From Candidatus Cloacimonadota bacterium (GTDB lineage Bacteria > Cloacimonadota > Cloacimonadia > JGIOTU-2): a stretch of 26,566 nucleotides of DNA. Location of the stretch: assembly GCA_016932035.1 (NCBI GenBank), contig JAFGDR010000044.1, positions 1-26,566 of the forward strand, in the 5' to 3' direction. The notes under the pieces were generated by a model, which made no database searches, had not been told where the DNA came from, and was given only the letters and a program-made list of their open reading frames with translations. Every line of letters starts with the position of its first letter. Position 1 is the stretch's first letter. Both the position numbers and the translations under genes were made by a program. Positions 18,701-24,829 of this stretch are shown here, piece by piece.

Positions 18701-18888
18701 TCATCTATCATTGCCAGCCATAGTGCCAGACAATCCGATTGCGCTTCTTCTTGTCGAACAGACTCTTCAGAGATCGCAAGGTTATACCCACCCCAGCAAT
18801 CTCCGCTTTTGTTCCACATATCAGCTATTGCAACTGCGTATATTTCATTATATTCTATTATTTTTAAACTCTGCAATTTATCAATCAT
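15760..18888 (-). CDS. Large protein with N-terminal GNAT acetyltransferase domain
   Basis: A 1042-residue protein without signal peptide or membrane helices. Residues about 8-150 are a GNAT N-acetyltransferase fold: strand VIGYCKLSEYRE, beta-4 LYIDLINVIPEYHGKKIGKKL carrying the acetyl-CoA pyrophosphate loop (HGKKIGKKL at about 92-101), and the C-terminal GNTKAVPLYKKTGF. The remaining ~890 residues look like all-beta material. First come about two Ig-like sandwiches (roughly 200-430). Then follows a long segment that may be a galactose-mutarotase-like supersandwich as found in glycoside-hydrolase-associated proteins (FNMKQNAAQMHLLYEVE, WGELYEAAKYDENW, PAPGPKSWWNPWIGGINSYP). I do not recognise a named family for this part. 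GGAG lies five to six bases before the start. It is 23 bases downstream of the small basic protein and overlaps the DUF5916 gene by ATGA. It may acetylate an amino sugar or aminoglycoside, but no substrate can be read from the sequence. Confidence 0.8.
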   Translation of the reverse strand: MIDKLQSLKIIEYNEIYAVAIADMWNKSGDCWGGYNLAISEESVRQEEAQSDCLALWLAMIDEEVIGYCKLSEYREDEGALYIDLINVIPEYHGKKIGKKLVLKAVEKTIELGYPRVDLYTWTGNTKAVPLYKKTGFFWVDRDDCTHCMNFIPTVLTSELLKDYIADLDWYEDSQRKIAIEPDGKKHNGFECYRYHWKNDENELEVEFCRHSRGIEKIRTKDFEIIAETDQLKQVFGKSYEVMYKIRNFSEQPLDVKINGYDDRNIVFDYHGESRVHDEEIFIATFYVNEPKEKQSKWRTYPAVCADISINSKSQDFKVGIDPQFPLTIKVVGENKIYSTHHDELLHFNMKNNYNEKVLFSWELNDSDLIQWQNHHIEIELESEEQNTIAVPMRLLRAGVLHEKITIKASFQNGDTFSYSDSINEIFQTTNGIGYGKNERHIALINGRYQVQVDQIEFFNEVSFFDVTSSAHTWQFMFPPKIGKPYTSELHQKKASKVDFNMKQNAAQMHLLYEVEKPVTLTLILHFTLYSNGILEKWATVQNASAVDTPQEICLSNAMFVRFQNTVIPYKGKFIYIDHDTQNWGELYEAAKYDENWIFNYGTADTMGLSWPDDFKMTFSEELLFDSDLGIIPSRSSKDTKKFRLMLGTFKEWNEFRAFILDKRVEQKYLTDYLEVIVNDGNPFIDQQFYVNLTEYREKPYNIPVEYSAKYGSFETSEVEYSSKKETHPVWLTIDNALEYDILQAKIQGKTPNKVIKRVVFPTGKGEIKTFKSVEEDHKIWSCSNELISIKAAEEYAPTVHSLVYKDQEWIDSDFPAPGPKSWWNPWIGGINSYPHKMQMRSIIKEGYSIEDVVLNDNFRNEWKGIKISVSVNEFEKFKGLSWNQYYLMLPEVPVLCYVPEIIQETGRYLRNIQFISRYFAYADEKIGNCFVRSYNSKHEMFDYYSGKEAVDLYPQTVRAVGSTLRDHMIQIWTDQAQYNDISLNKDITSFWMYDYLNIDNNQRRFLTPKFLILTKELLSQDEIRDLRNITFSHSNNKGERL

Positions 18889-18911
18889 TAAAACTCCAAA
18901 ATGTATGTCGC

Positions 18912-19049
18912 TTATCCTTTTTTGATATGTCCTTTCTTAAAGCTGGACACCTTATTCGATCCCTTTTTTGAAGATCGACCTTTCTTTGACTGTTTTAGAT
19001 TTTGCTTTACCTGCTTCTCTTTGAGGAAATCCTTCATCCGCTTATTCAT
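18912..19049 (-). CDS. Small lysine-rich basic protein
   Basis: A 45-residue protein of unknown function. The start at 19049 has an excellent AAAGGAGG box six bases upstream, which is the reason to believe it is a gene. The start codon overlaps the end of the ABC-F gene by eight bases (ATGAATAA) in another frame, so it is translationally coupled to it. About a third of the residues are lysine, with four KKG triplets toward the C-terminus and almost no hydrophobic residues. This suggests a disordered RNA- or ribosome-binding peptide. A coding frame this biased can also arise by chance. Alternatively it could be the detached tail of the ABC-F protein, since some ABC-F proteins carry a lysine-rich C-terminal extension. 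Confidence 0.6.
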   Translation of the reverse strand: MNKRMKDFLKEKQVKQNLKQSKKGRSSKKGSNKVSSFKKGHIKKG

Positions 19050-20661
19050 ACAGTACCTCCTTTCGAATGTAATCCATATCAATGATCCTGTCAGCGATCG
19101 TATCAATAAGGAATCTGTCGTGAGTGGCGAAGATTACAGTGCCAGTATATTCCTGCAGTGCCCTTTCCAGGGCTTCACGGGCTGCAATCTCCAGGTGGTT
19201 TGTGGGTTCATCGAGTACAAGCACATTAGATTCTGAAACGATCAGCTTTGCTAATGCCACTTTACTTCGCTCGCCGATGCTCAATGTCTTGATAGGTTGA
19301 TTGATCAGTTTTTCGGGAATATTCAAACATCCTAAAACCGTTCTCGCAAAGGTCTGAATGGTATTATCTCCTTTTATCACCTCTTGCAGTACAGAATTAG
19401 CAAAATTCAGATTTTCATAATCCTGGGAGTAGTACCCGATCTTCGCTTGCGGTGACCATGTAACCGTTCCATCGTATCCATTGATGTGGTTTGTAAGAAT
19501 TTTCAGCAACGTTGATTTTCCGCTTCCGTTATTACCTATGATTGCCAACCGTTCACCTGTATGTACATGCAATTCCAGATTATGAAATACTGTTTTTGAC
19601 GAGAATGTTTTGGTAACCTTGTTACACTGCAAAACAAATCTGCTCTTGACCTCTGAATTATCAAATTGAAAGTGCCGCTTCTTCTCGATGAATGGCTTTT
19701 CTGATTCTGCTTTCTCGATCTCACGCTGAGTTCGACGTTCAAGATTCTTTGCCTGCACCATTGCATTCTTTGCGAAATTCACCAGGTCTTCATAAACAGG
19801 CGCATATCCTTCCGTTCCTGTTTGGGGTTGGTGGGAAATTGCCCATTTTTTTCTTTTGTTTGCAGCTTCTTTCAGCTTTTTGATCTTCTTGTTCTGCTCT
19901 TCATAAATATGGATCTTGCGCTTCTGTTCGAGTTCTTTTTCCTCTTTATAAAAAGAATAATTTCCGGAATATTTCGTTATTCCTCCGCTGGTAAGTTCCA
20001 GGATAGTATTCACACAAGCATCAAGGATAAATCTGTCGTGGCTGATCAAAATATACGGTATATCCAGATCATGAAGGAATTTCTCAAGCCATCTCAGCGC
20101 TTGTATATCCAGATGATTTGTCGGTTCATCCAGTAAGAGCAGGTCTGGATCAGAGAGAAGAATCCTGCATAGTGCAAGACGAGTCTGTTCTCCGCCGCTC
20201 AAAGTTTTTACCTGACGAGATAGCATCTCATTATCAAAGCCGAATCTCGTAATGATCTTCTCCAGTTTTATCTCAAAGTCATAACCGTGGTGAGTCTCAA
20301 ATTCAGAGAATAACCGACTCACTTCATCAGGTGTTTTGTTATCAATATAATCTATCTTATATTTTATTTCACCTAACCGGGGAATACTATTCCACAGAAA
20401 TTGCATTCCGGAAGTTTTGTCCGGCAGATCGAGTTCCTGCGGAAGATATCCGATTGAGAGTTCCGACATATGATGCACAGAACCCTCAATCGGCTGTATG
20501 TTTTTTTGTATGATATCCAACAACGTTGATTTACCGCATCCGTTCTTACCTATCAATCCGATCCTGTCGTGTTCATGCACAGCGAAAGTCACATCCTTAA
20601 ATATGTAATCTGGTTGAGAATCATATCGAAAAGAAACATTATCGCATCTGCATATTTGCAT
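19042..20661 (-). CDS. ABC-F family ATPase (ribosome-associated)
   Basis: A 539-residue protein with two ABC ATPase domains and no membrane segment, the layout of ABC-F translation factors and antibiotic-resistance ribosome protection proteins. NBD1 has GLIGKNGCGKST, signature LSGGEQTRLAL and LLLDEPTNHLD. NBD2 has AIIGNNGSGKST, LSIGERSKVAL and LVLDEPTNHLE. The charged helical linker between them (about residues 240-320; the P-site tRNA interaction motif in this family) contains ELEQKRKIHIYEEQNKKIKK. Both catalytic glutamates are intact. I prefer ATG 20661 because AAAGGAGA sits just upstream; the alternative ATG 20676 would place that box inside the coding sequence. It follows the ABC exporter genes by 14 bases. 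Whether it is a housekeeping (Uup/YheS/EttA-like) or a drug-protection member cannot be told, but its partners favour the latter. Confidence 0.92.
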   Translation of the reverse strand: MQICRCDNVSFRYDSQPDYIFKDVTFAVHEHDRIGLIGKNGCGKSTLLDIIQKNIQPIEGSVHHMSELSIGYLPQELDLPDKTSGMQFLWNSIPRLGEIKYKIDYIDNKTPDEVSRLFSEFETHHGYDFEIKLEKIITRFGFDNEMLSRQVKTLSGGEQTRLALCRILLSDPDLLLLDEPTNHLDIQALRWLEKFLHDLDIPYILISHDRFILDACVNTILELTSGGITKYSGNYSFYKEEKELEQKRKIHIYEEQNKKIKKLKEAANKRKKWAISHQPQTGTEGYAPVYEDLVNFAKNAMVQAKNLERRTQREIEKAESEKPFIEKKRHFQFDNSEVKSRFVLQCNKVTKTFSSKTVFHNLELHVHTGERLAIIGNNGSGKSTLLKILTNHINGYDGTVTWSPQAKIGYYSQDYENLNFANSVLQEVIKGDNTIQTFARTVLGCLNIPEKLINQPIKTLSIGERSKVALAKLIVSESNVLVLDEPTNHLEIAAREALERALQEYTGTVIFATHDRFLIDTIADRIIDMDYIRKEVLYE

Positions 20662-20675
20662 AGAATCTCCTTTCA

Positions 20676-22502
20676 TTATGCAATGAGTAGTTCGGATTCG
20701 CGTTCTTCCACGAACTGGTTCGAATACAATCGGTAGTAATATCCTTTCTTCTTTATCAGTTCATAATGGGTACCCTGTTCGGTTATCTTTCCTTTTTGAA
20801 TGACCAGAATCCTGTCTGCATTTCTGATCGTGGAAAGACGGTGAGCTATAATGAAACTTGTTCGATCTTCCAGTACCTTATGGATTGCATCCTGGATTTT
20901 CTGCTCTGTTTCCGTATCAACTGAGGATGTTGCTTCATCGAGTACAAATATTTTTGGATCGGTGAGAATTGCACGTGCAAAAGAAATGAGCTGTTTTTCA
21001 CCTGTTGAAAGCAGGCTGCCGCTTTCACCAACTTCAGAATCATATCCATCTGTGAGATGAGTAATGAATTCATGAGCATTCACGAGTTTTGCGGCTCCGA
21101 TGATCTCATCCTCAGTAGCATCGAGTCTTCCGTATGCAATATTATCTCTGATCGACCCGCTGAAGAGATGTGGTGTTTGTAACACATATCCAAGATTCGA
21201 ATGCAACCAGAGAAGTGAACGTTCCTTGTAATCAACTCCATCGATCAATACCTCACCTTTCGTCGGCTCATAGAACCTGCATGCAAGATTCACGATCGTG
21301 CTTTTGCCTGAACCGGTTTCTCCAACCAACGCAATGGTCTCTCCGCTTTTCACTTTGAGATTGAAATCATCGAGTACATACTCTCCGTCTTTATAACCAA
21401 ATGAGACATCCTTGAACTCGATATTTCCTTCTATGCATGGCCAGTTCTCGCGTTTGCATTTAGTAATATCACCAAAGGTTTCGATAACTTCAGATGAATC
21501 TTGTATATCCGGTTTTTCATCGATCATCGAGAAAATACGTTCGGCAGATGCCTGTGCATTTTGCAGTTCAGCGAACACGCGTGACAGCTCCCGTAAGGGT
21601 TCAAAAAATTGAACAGTATAAGAAATGAATGCTACAAGGGTTCCGTATGAGATCGTTCCGAGAAGCACGCCATTTCCACCACGCCAGAGCACAAGGCCTG
21701 TTCCAATGCTTCCGAGTGTGAGCACCACTGGCAGATAGAGTGATGAGAATATCGCAGCTCGTACCGATGAGCGATTCATCTTCGTCGTGAGCTCCTGGAA
21801 TTCCAGAAGGTTTTCTTCTTCGCGAACAAGGGTCTTTGTCGTCTTTGCACCTGAAATACCTTCGCTGAAAGCTCCAGTAATCTGAGAATTTATCTTCCTG
21901 ACCTTTCTGTAGGCTTTGAGGATCTTCTTCTGGAAATAGAGACTTATCAACACAAGTACAGGAACAACAGTTAGTGTGATGAGCGCTAGTTTCCAATGCA
22001 TGAAAAGCATCACAAAAACGATGCCGATCATGAGGGAGATACCCCACACCATATCAACCAAACCCCATGAAATGAATTCACCCAACCGCGTGCTGTCCGA
22101 TGTCATTCGAGTCATTATCCAACCCACAGGAGTTTTATCATAATAATTGAATGACAACTCCTGCAAATGCTGAAAGCCCTTCCTGCGGATATCGTAGGAT
22201 ATACCCATCTCGATCTTGCCAGCAATCGCTATGAAGAAGTAGATGTTCAAGCTCTGCAACACGATAAATGCGAAATAGACAATGCCAAAACCGACGATCC
22301 CGTTTGTGTTCTGTGGAACAACAAAATGATCGATAGCATACTTGCTCATCAAGGGCAGAATGACATCCACTCCTGCGAGTGAGAGCATAAAAGCGGCAAG
22401 AACAATCATTCTTTTTTTATATGGTTTTATAAACTGATATAATTTCTTCCAAAGTGAGAAATCAAATCGTTTTGTATATTCTTTTTCTTTAAATACACTC
22501 AT
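20676..22502 (-). CDS. Heterodimeric ABC exporter, catalytically competent subunit (BmrD/YheH-like)
   Basis: A 608-residue half-transporter: six transmembrane helices in the first ~330 residues, then a nucleotide-binding domain. The Walker A is GETGSGKST (394-402) and Walker B is IFVLDEATSSVD with the catalytic E523 present. Its signature is degenerate, LLSTGEKQL, instead of LSGGQ. The partner encoded upstream has the opposite pattern (good LSGGQ, aspartate for the catalytic glutamate). Together they make one consensus and one degenerate ATP site, as in BmrC/BmrD (YheI/YheH) and TM287/288. Substrates of such pairs are usually hydrophobic drugs, and some are lipids. AGGATG precedes the start at proper distance. 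The gap from the partner is 36 bases, and 14 bases separate it from the ABC-F start. Confidence 0.93.
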   Translation of the reverse strand: MSVFKEKEYTKRFDFSLWKKLYQFIKPYKKRMIVLAAFMLSLAGVDVILPLMSKYAIDHFVVPQNTNGIVGFGIVYFAFIVLQSLNIYFFIAIAGKIEMGISYDIRRKGFQHLQELSFNYYDKTPVGWIMTRMTSDSTRLGEFISWGLVDMVWGISLMIGIVFVMLFMHWKLALITLTVVPVLVLISLYFQKKILKAYRKVRKINSQITGAFSEGISGAKTTKTLVREEENLLEFQELTTKMNRSSVRAAIFSSLYLPVVLTLGSIGTGLVLWRGGNGVLLGTISYGTLVAFISYTVQFFEPLRELSRVFAELQNAQASAERIFSMIDEKPDIQDSSEVIETFGDITKCKRENWPCIEGNIEFKDVSFGYKDGEYVLDDFNLKVKSGETIALVGETGSGKSTIVNLACRFYEPTKGEVLIDGVDYKERSLLWLHSNLGYVLQTPHLFSGSIRDNIAYGRLDATEDEIIGAAKLVNAHEFITHLTDGYDSEVGESGSLLSTGEKQLISFARAILTDPKIFVLDEATSSVDTETEQKIQDAIHKVLEDRTSFIIAHRLSTIRNADRILVIQKGKITEQGTHYELIKKKGYYYRLYSNQFVEERESELLIA

Positions 22503-22538
22503 TGTTCATCCTAAATTTTCAATGAATAGGTTATCATA

Positions 22539-24404
22539 TTATGCTGTTTCCAGAGATGTTTCTTCTTTTTCGATACCTATCTGCATAGTACCATTTTTCA
22601 TTTCAGATTCCAGCTCCTCTTCCAGTGAGTTCTGGATCATCCAAATACGTCTGTACAATCCGTCCTGTCCAAGCAGCTCTTCGTGTGAACCGATCTGAAC
22701 AAGTTCTCCATGCTCGAGCACGAGAATGATATCAGCTTCTGAAAGGGTATTCAGTCTATGCGATATGATGAATGTCGTTGCTTTCTGTGCCCGTTTATGA
22801 AGCTGGGCTCGTATCGCTGCATCTGTCTCTGTATCGACGGCGCTCAGGGAATCATCAAAGATAAGGATCGGCGTGTTCATGATCAGTGTGCGAGCCATTG
22901 CTACACGTTGTTTCTGACCACCGGACAATGTTACACCCCGTTCGCCAACTGCTGTTTCATACCCCTTTTGGAAATCCAATATAACATCGTGTACGGAAGC
23001 GATCTGTGCAGCTTCGAAGACATCATCCTCTTCGCAGTCACATCTGCTCATACCGATATTTTCTTTCAGTGTTCGTGAAAACAAGAACGGTTCCTGAAGT
23101 ACGATCCCGACATTTTTTCTGATCGCATGCTTGTCGAGGTCTTTTAATTCTTTGCCATCGATTTTTATTGAACCGCTTGTGTAGTCGTACAATCGCGGGA
23201 GAAGGTGAACAAGCGATGATTTACCTGATCCTGTAGGACCAAGAAGTGCAACGGTCTGTCCCTGTTCTACTGAGAATGAGATGTTCTTCAATACAGGATT
23301 ACCCGGCTCGTACTCGAAACACACATTATTGAATTCGATCTTTCCTTGAACTTGGAGTTTCTGATCCTCTTCAAATTCTTCAATAGGTTCATCGAGAATC
23401 TCGTGAATACGACCAACTGAAACCATTGTCTTTCCCATATCGGTGAGTACTCGTCCCATCTGCCTGATAGGCCAGAGCATCATTCCAACAAATGTTGAGA
23501 AGGCGAGAAGTGTGCCCAGTGTTATCACTCCGGTCGCAGCCCAGTATGTACCAAGAATAAGCACAGCTGCAATCTGGATGAGGGAAAAGAAGTCAGAGAT
23601 CGACCAGTAACACGCAAGAAGCCAGATAAGTCTGTATGTAAGATCGCGATATTCGGTATTTTTCTCATCGAATTTATCGATCTCAAATGCCTGCCGTGCA
23701 AACGCACGAACCACTCGGACACCACTCAGGTTTTCCTGCAGTACTGTTGACATCCTACCTTCAGACTCATCCGATAGCTGGAATGCTTTCTTCACTTTCA
23801 TAAAGAAAACCACTGCAAATCCAAAGATGAAAGGCACGAGTGCCATAGAAACAAGCGTCATCGGAACACTCATTGGAATCATGAAAGAGAGTGCGAAGGC
23901 AATCATGAACAACGCACGACCAACTTCAACGAGTTGTATCGCAAGAAACCGTCGAATGGTCTCCACATCTGATGTACATCGCTGTATGAGATCACCTGTC
24001 TTAGCTTTCACATGATAATCATAGGGTAAAAGCTGAAGATGATCATACACACGATCTCTGACTCCTTGTGCAATGGACTCCGATGCCACAGCAGACCACT
24101 TTCCTTTAAAATAGAGAAACACACCTCGAACCAGCGTGATGCCGATAAGTATCGCACTACATATCCAGAGCTTTGAAACAAGACCGCTGCGTCCTCCAAA
24201 GAACGAGTACGCTCCAGAAAATAAAGGCTTCAGCCAACCTTGTGCTTCAAGCGCTTTTTCCCCTATGATCGAGTCGACGGTGATGCGCAACACCATGGGC
24301 CAGAGGAATGACAGAAACGTTGCCACGCCAATTGCTGTAATTGAGATGATATAAAGAGCTCTATTGCCCTTCATAAATTGCCATAAATAGTATAATTTAT
24401 TCAT
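22539..24404 (-). CDS. Heterodimeric ABC exporter, degenerate-site subunit (BmrC/YheI-like)
   Basis: A 621-residue half-transporter with six membrane helices and a C-terminal ATPase domain. Walker A is GPTGSGKSS (from residue 389) and the signature is the canonical TLSGGQKQR. The Walker B region reads ILIFDDSLSAVD, with aspartate (D518) where the catalytic glutamate should be. This loss is typical of one half of heterodimeric exporters. I choose ATG 24404, which has AAGCAGGT about five bases upstream; ATG 24422 in the same frame adds six residues and has no Shine-Dalgarno. It is the first large gene of the minus-strand operon and lies 87 bases behind a Rho-independent terminator, so its transcription needs read-through or a closer promoter. 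The C-terminus has an acidic tail of about 35 residues after the ATPase domain. Confidence 0.92.
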   Translation of the reverse strand: MNKLYYLWQFMKGNRALYIISITAIGVATFLSFLWPMVLRITVDSIIGEKALEAQGWLKPLFSGAYSFFGGRSGLVSKLWICSAILIGITLVRGVFLYFKGKWSAVASESIAQGVRDRVYDHLQLLPYDYHVKAKTGDLIQRCTSDVETIRRFLAIQLVEVGRALFMIAFALSFMIPMSVPMTLVSMALVPFIFGFAVVFFMKVKKAFQLSDESEGRMSTVLQENLSGVRVVRAFARQAFEIDKFDEKNTEYRDLTYRLIWLLACYWSISDFFSLIQIAAVLILGTYWAATGVITLGTLLAFSTFVGMMLWPIRQMGRVLTDMGKTMVSVGRIHEILDEPIEEFEEDQKLQVQGKIEFNNVCFEYEPGNPVLKNISFSVEQGQTVALLGPTGSGKSSLVHLLPRLYDYTSGSIKIDGKELKDLDKHAIRKNVGIVLQEPFLFSRTLKENIGMSRCDCEEDDVFEAAQIASVHDVILDFQKGYETAVGERGVTLSGGQKQRVAMARTLIMNTPILIFDDSLSAVDTETDAAIRAQLHKRAQKATTFIISHRLNTLSEADIILVLEHGELVQIGSHEELLGQDGLYRRIWMIQNSLEEELESEMKNGTMQIGIEKEETSLETA

Positions 24405-24491
24405 AAAGACCTGCTTGCGCATTATTGATTAATATATTTTTTGCTTTCGAGATAGTTCCGCGGATCTTGTTTTTGTTGGTATAAACGAAAA

Positions 24492-24519
24492 AAGCCACGG
24501 ATTTGCTCGTCCGTGGCTT
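24492..24519 (-). terminator. Rho-independent terminator in the leader of the ABC operon (attenuator)
   Basis: On the minus strand AAGCCACGGA (24519-24510) pairs over ten positions with TCCGTGGCTT (24501-24492) around an eight-base loop. A run of T follows at once (CTTTTTTCGTTT). The T run is only on this side, so it stops minus-strand transcription before the ABC genes begin. No large minus-strand gene ends here; only the 35-codon leader ORF does. This points to attenuation rather than simple gene separation. Confidence 0.85.
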
Positions 24520-24538
24520 ACATTTTTAAAATGTTATA

Positions 24539-24646
24539 TTATATGAACCTCGGACGGGCGGTTTGGGAAACGACTGAAAAGCACACTATTTGATTTTTAG
24601 ACAGACCGGTTGTGTCATTTGGCATAAGTCCGATCAAACTGATCAT
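24539..24646 (-). CDS. Leader peptide of the ABC exporter/ABC-F operon (putative)
   Basis: A 35-codon ORF (ATG 24646, TAA 24541-24539) with a strong GGAGG box at 24659-24655, eight bases before the start. It begins MISLIGLMPNDTTG and ends VVSQTARPRFI. The stop lies 20 bases before the terminator hairpin. Its position between a likely promoter region and a terminator, ahead of a heterodimeric ABC exporter, is the layout of the bmrB leader peptide of bmrCD in Bacillus subtilis; I see no sequence similarity that I can claim. Codons 31-33 (CGT CCG AGG) form the segment that can pair with the terminator's 5' arm. It is too short to be certain from composition alone. Confidence 0.65.
   Translation of the reverse strand: MISLIGLMPNDTTGLSKNQIVCFSVVSQTARPRFI
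24546..24556 (-). promoter_or_regulatory. Putative antiterminator strand inside the leader ORF
   Basis: The minus-strand segment CGTCCGAGGTT (24556-24546) is complementary to the terminator 5' arm and the start of its loop (AGCCACGGACG, 24518 down to 24508 on the minus strand). There are ten pairs including one G-U, with a single A-A mismatch. The inner part GTCCGA (24555-24550) is also perfectly complementary to TCGGAC (24633-24628) in leader codons 5-7. Three mutually exclusive pairings follow, as in classical 1:2:3:4 attenuators. The pairing was found by eye and no folding energy was computed. Confidence 0.55.
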
Positions 24647-24763
24647 GCTATTAACCTCCATCCGAATTATTTTTTTATTTGAACCAAAACTGGCAAACGG
24701 ATGATGAGAGTGTCAAGAAAATATAAAAAATGCTGTGAGTTACCAAATAATTTTTAAGCAATC

Positions 24764-24792
24764 TTGACGGTATTGTTTTGAAATTTTATAAA
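24764..24792 (+). promoter_or_regulatory. Sigma70-type promoter of the chitinase gene
   Basis: TTGACG (24764-24769) and TATAAA (24787-24792) are separated by exactly 17 bases, close to the consensus. Transcription would start near 24799, about 30 bases before the chitinase ATG, with a TTCAGGAG ribosome binding site in between. The rest of the gap 24660-24763 holds a TTGACA on the minus strand (24716-24711) that may belong to the leader promoter, though no matching -10 box was found for it. Confidence 0.65.
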
Positions 24793-24829
24793 AAAACAGT
24801 TTTATAGAAAATTTCTTTCAGGAGTTTTC

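Noticed and set aside
24711-24716. Minus-strand TTGACA as the -35 box of the leader/ABC operon.
   Set aside because: The position 17 bases downstream reads CCAGTT, unlike a -10 box, and neighbouring offsets are no better. The operon promoter remains unresolved.
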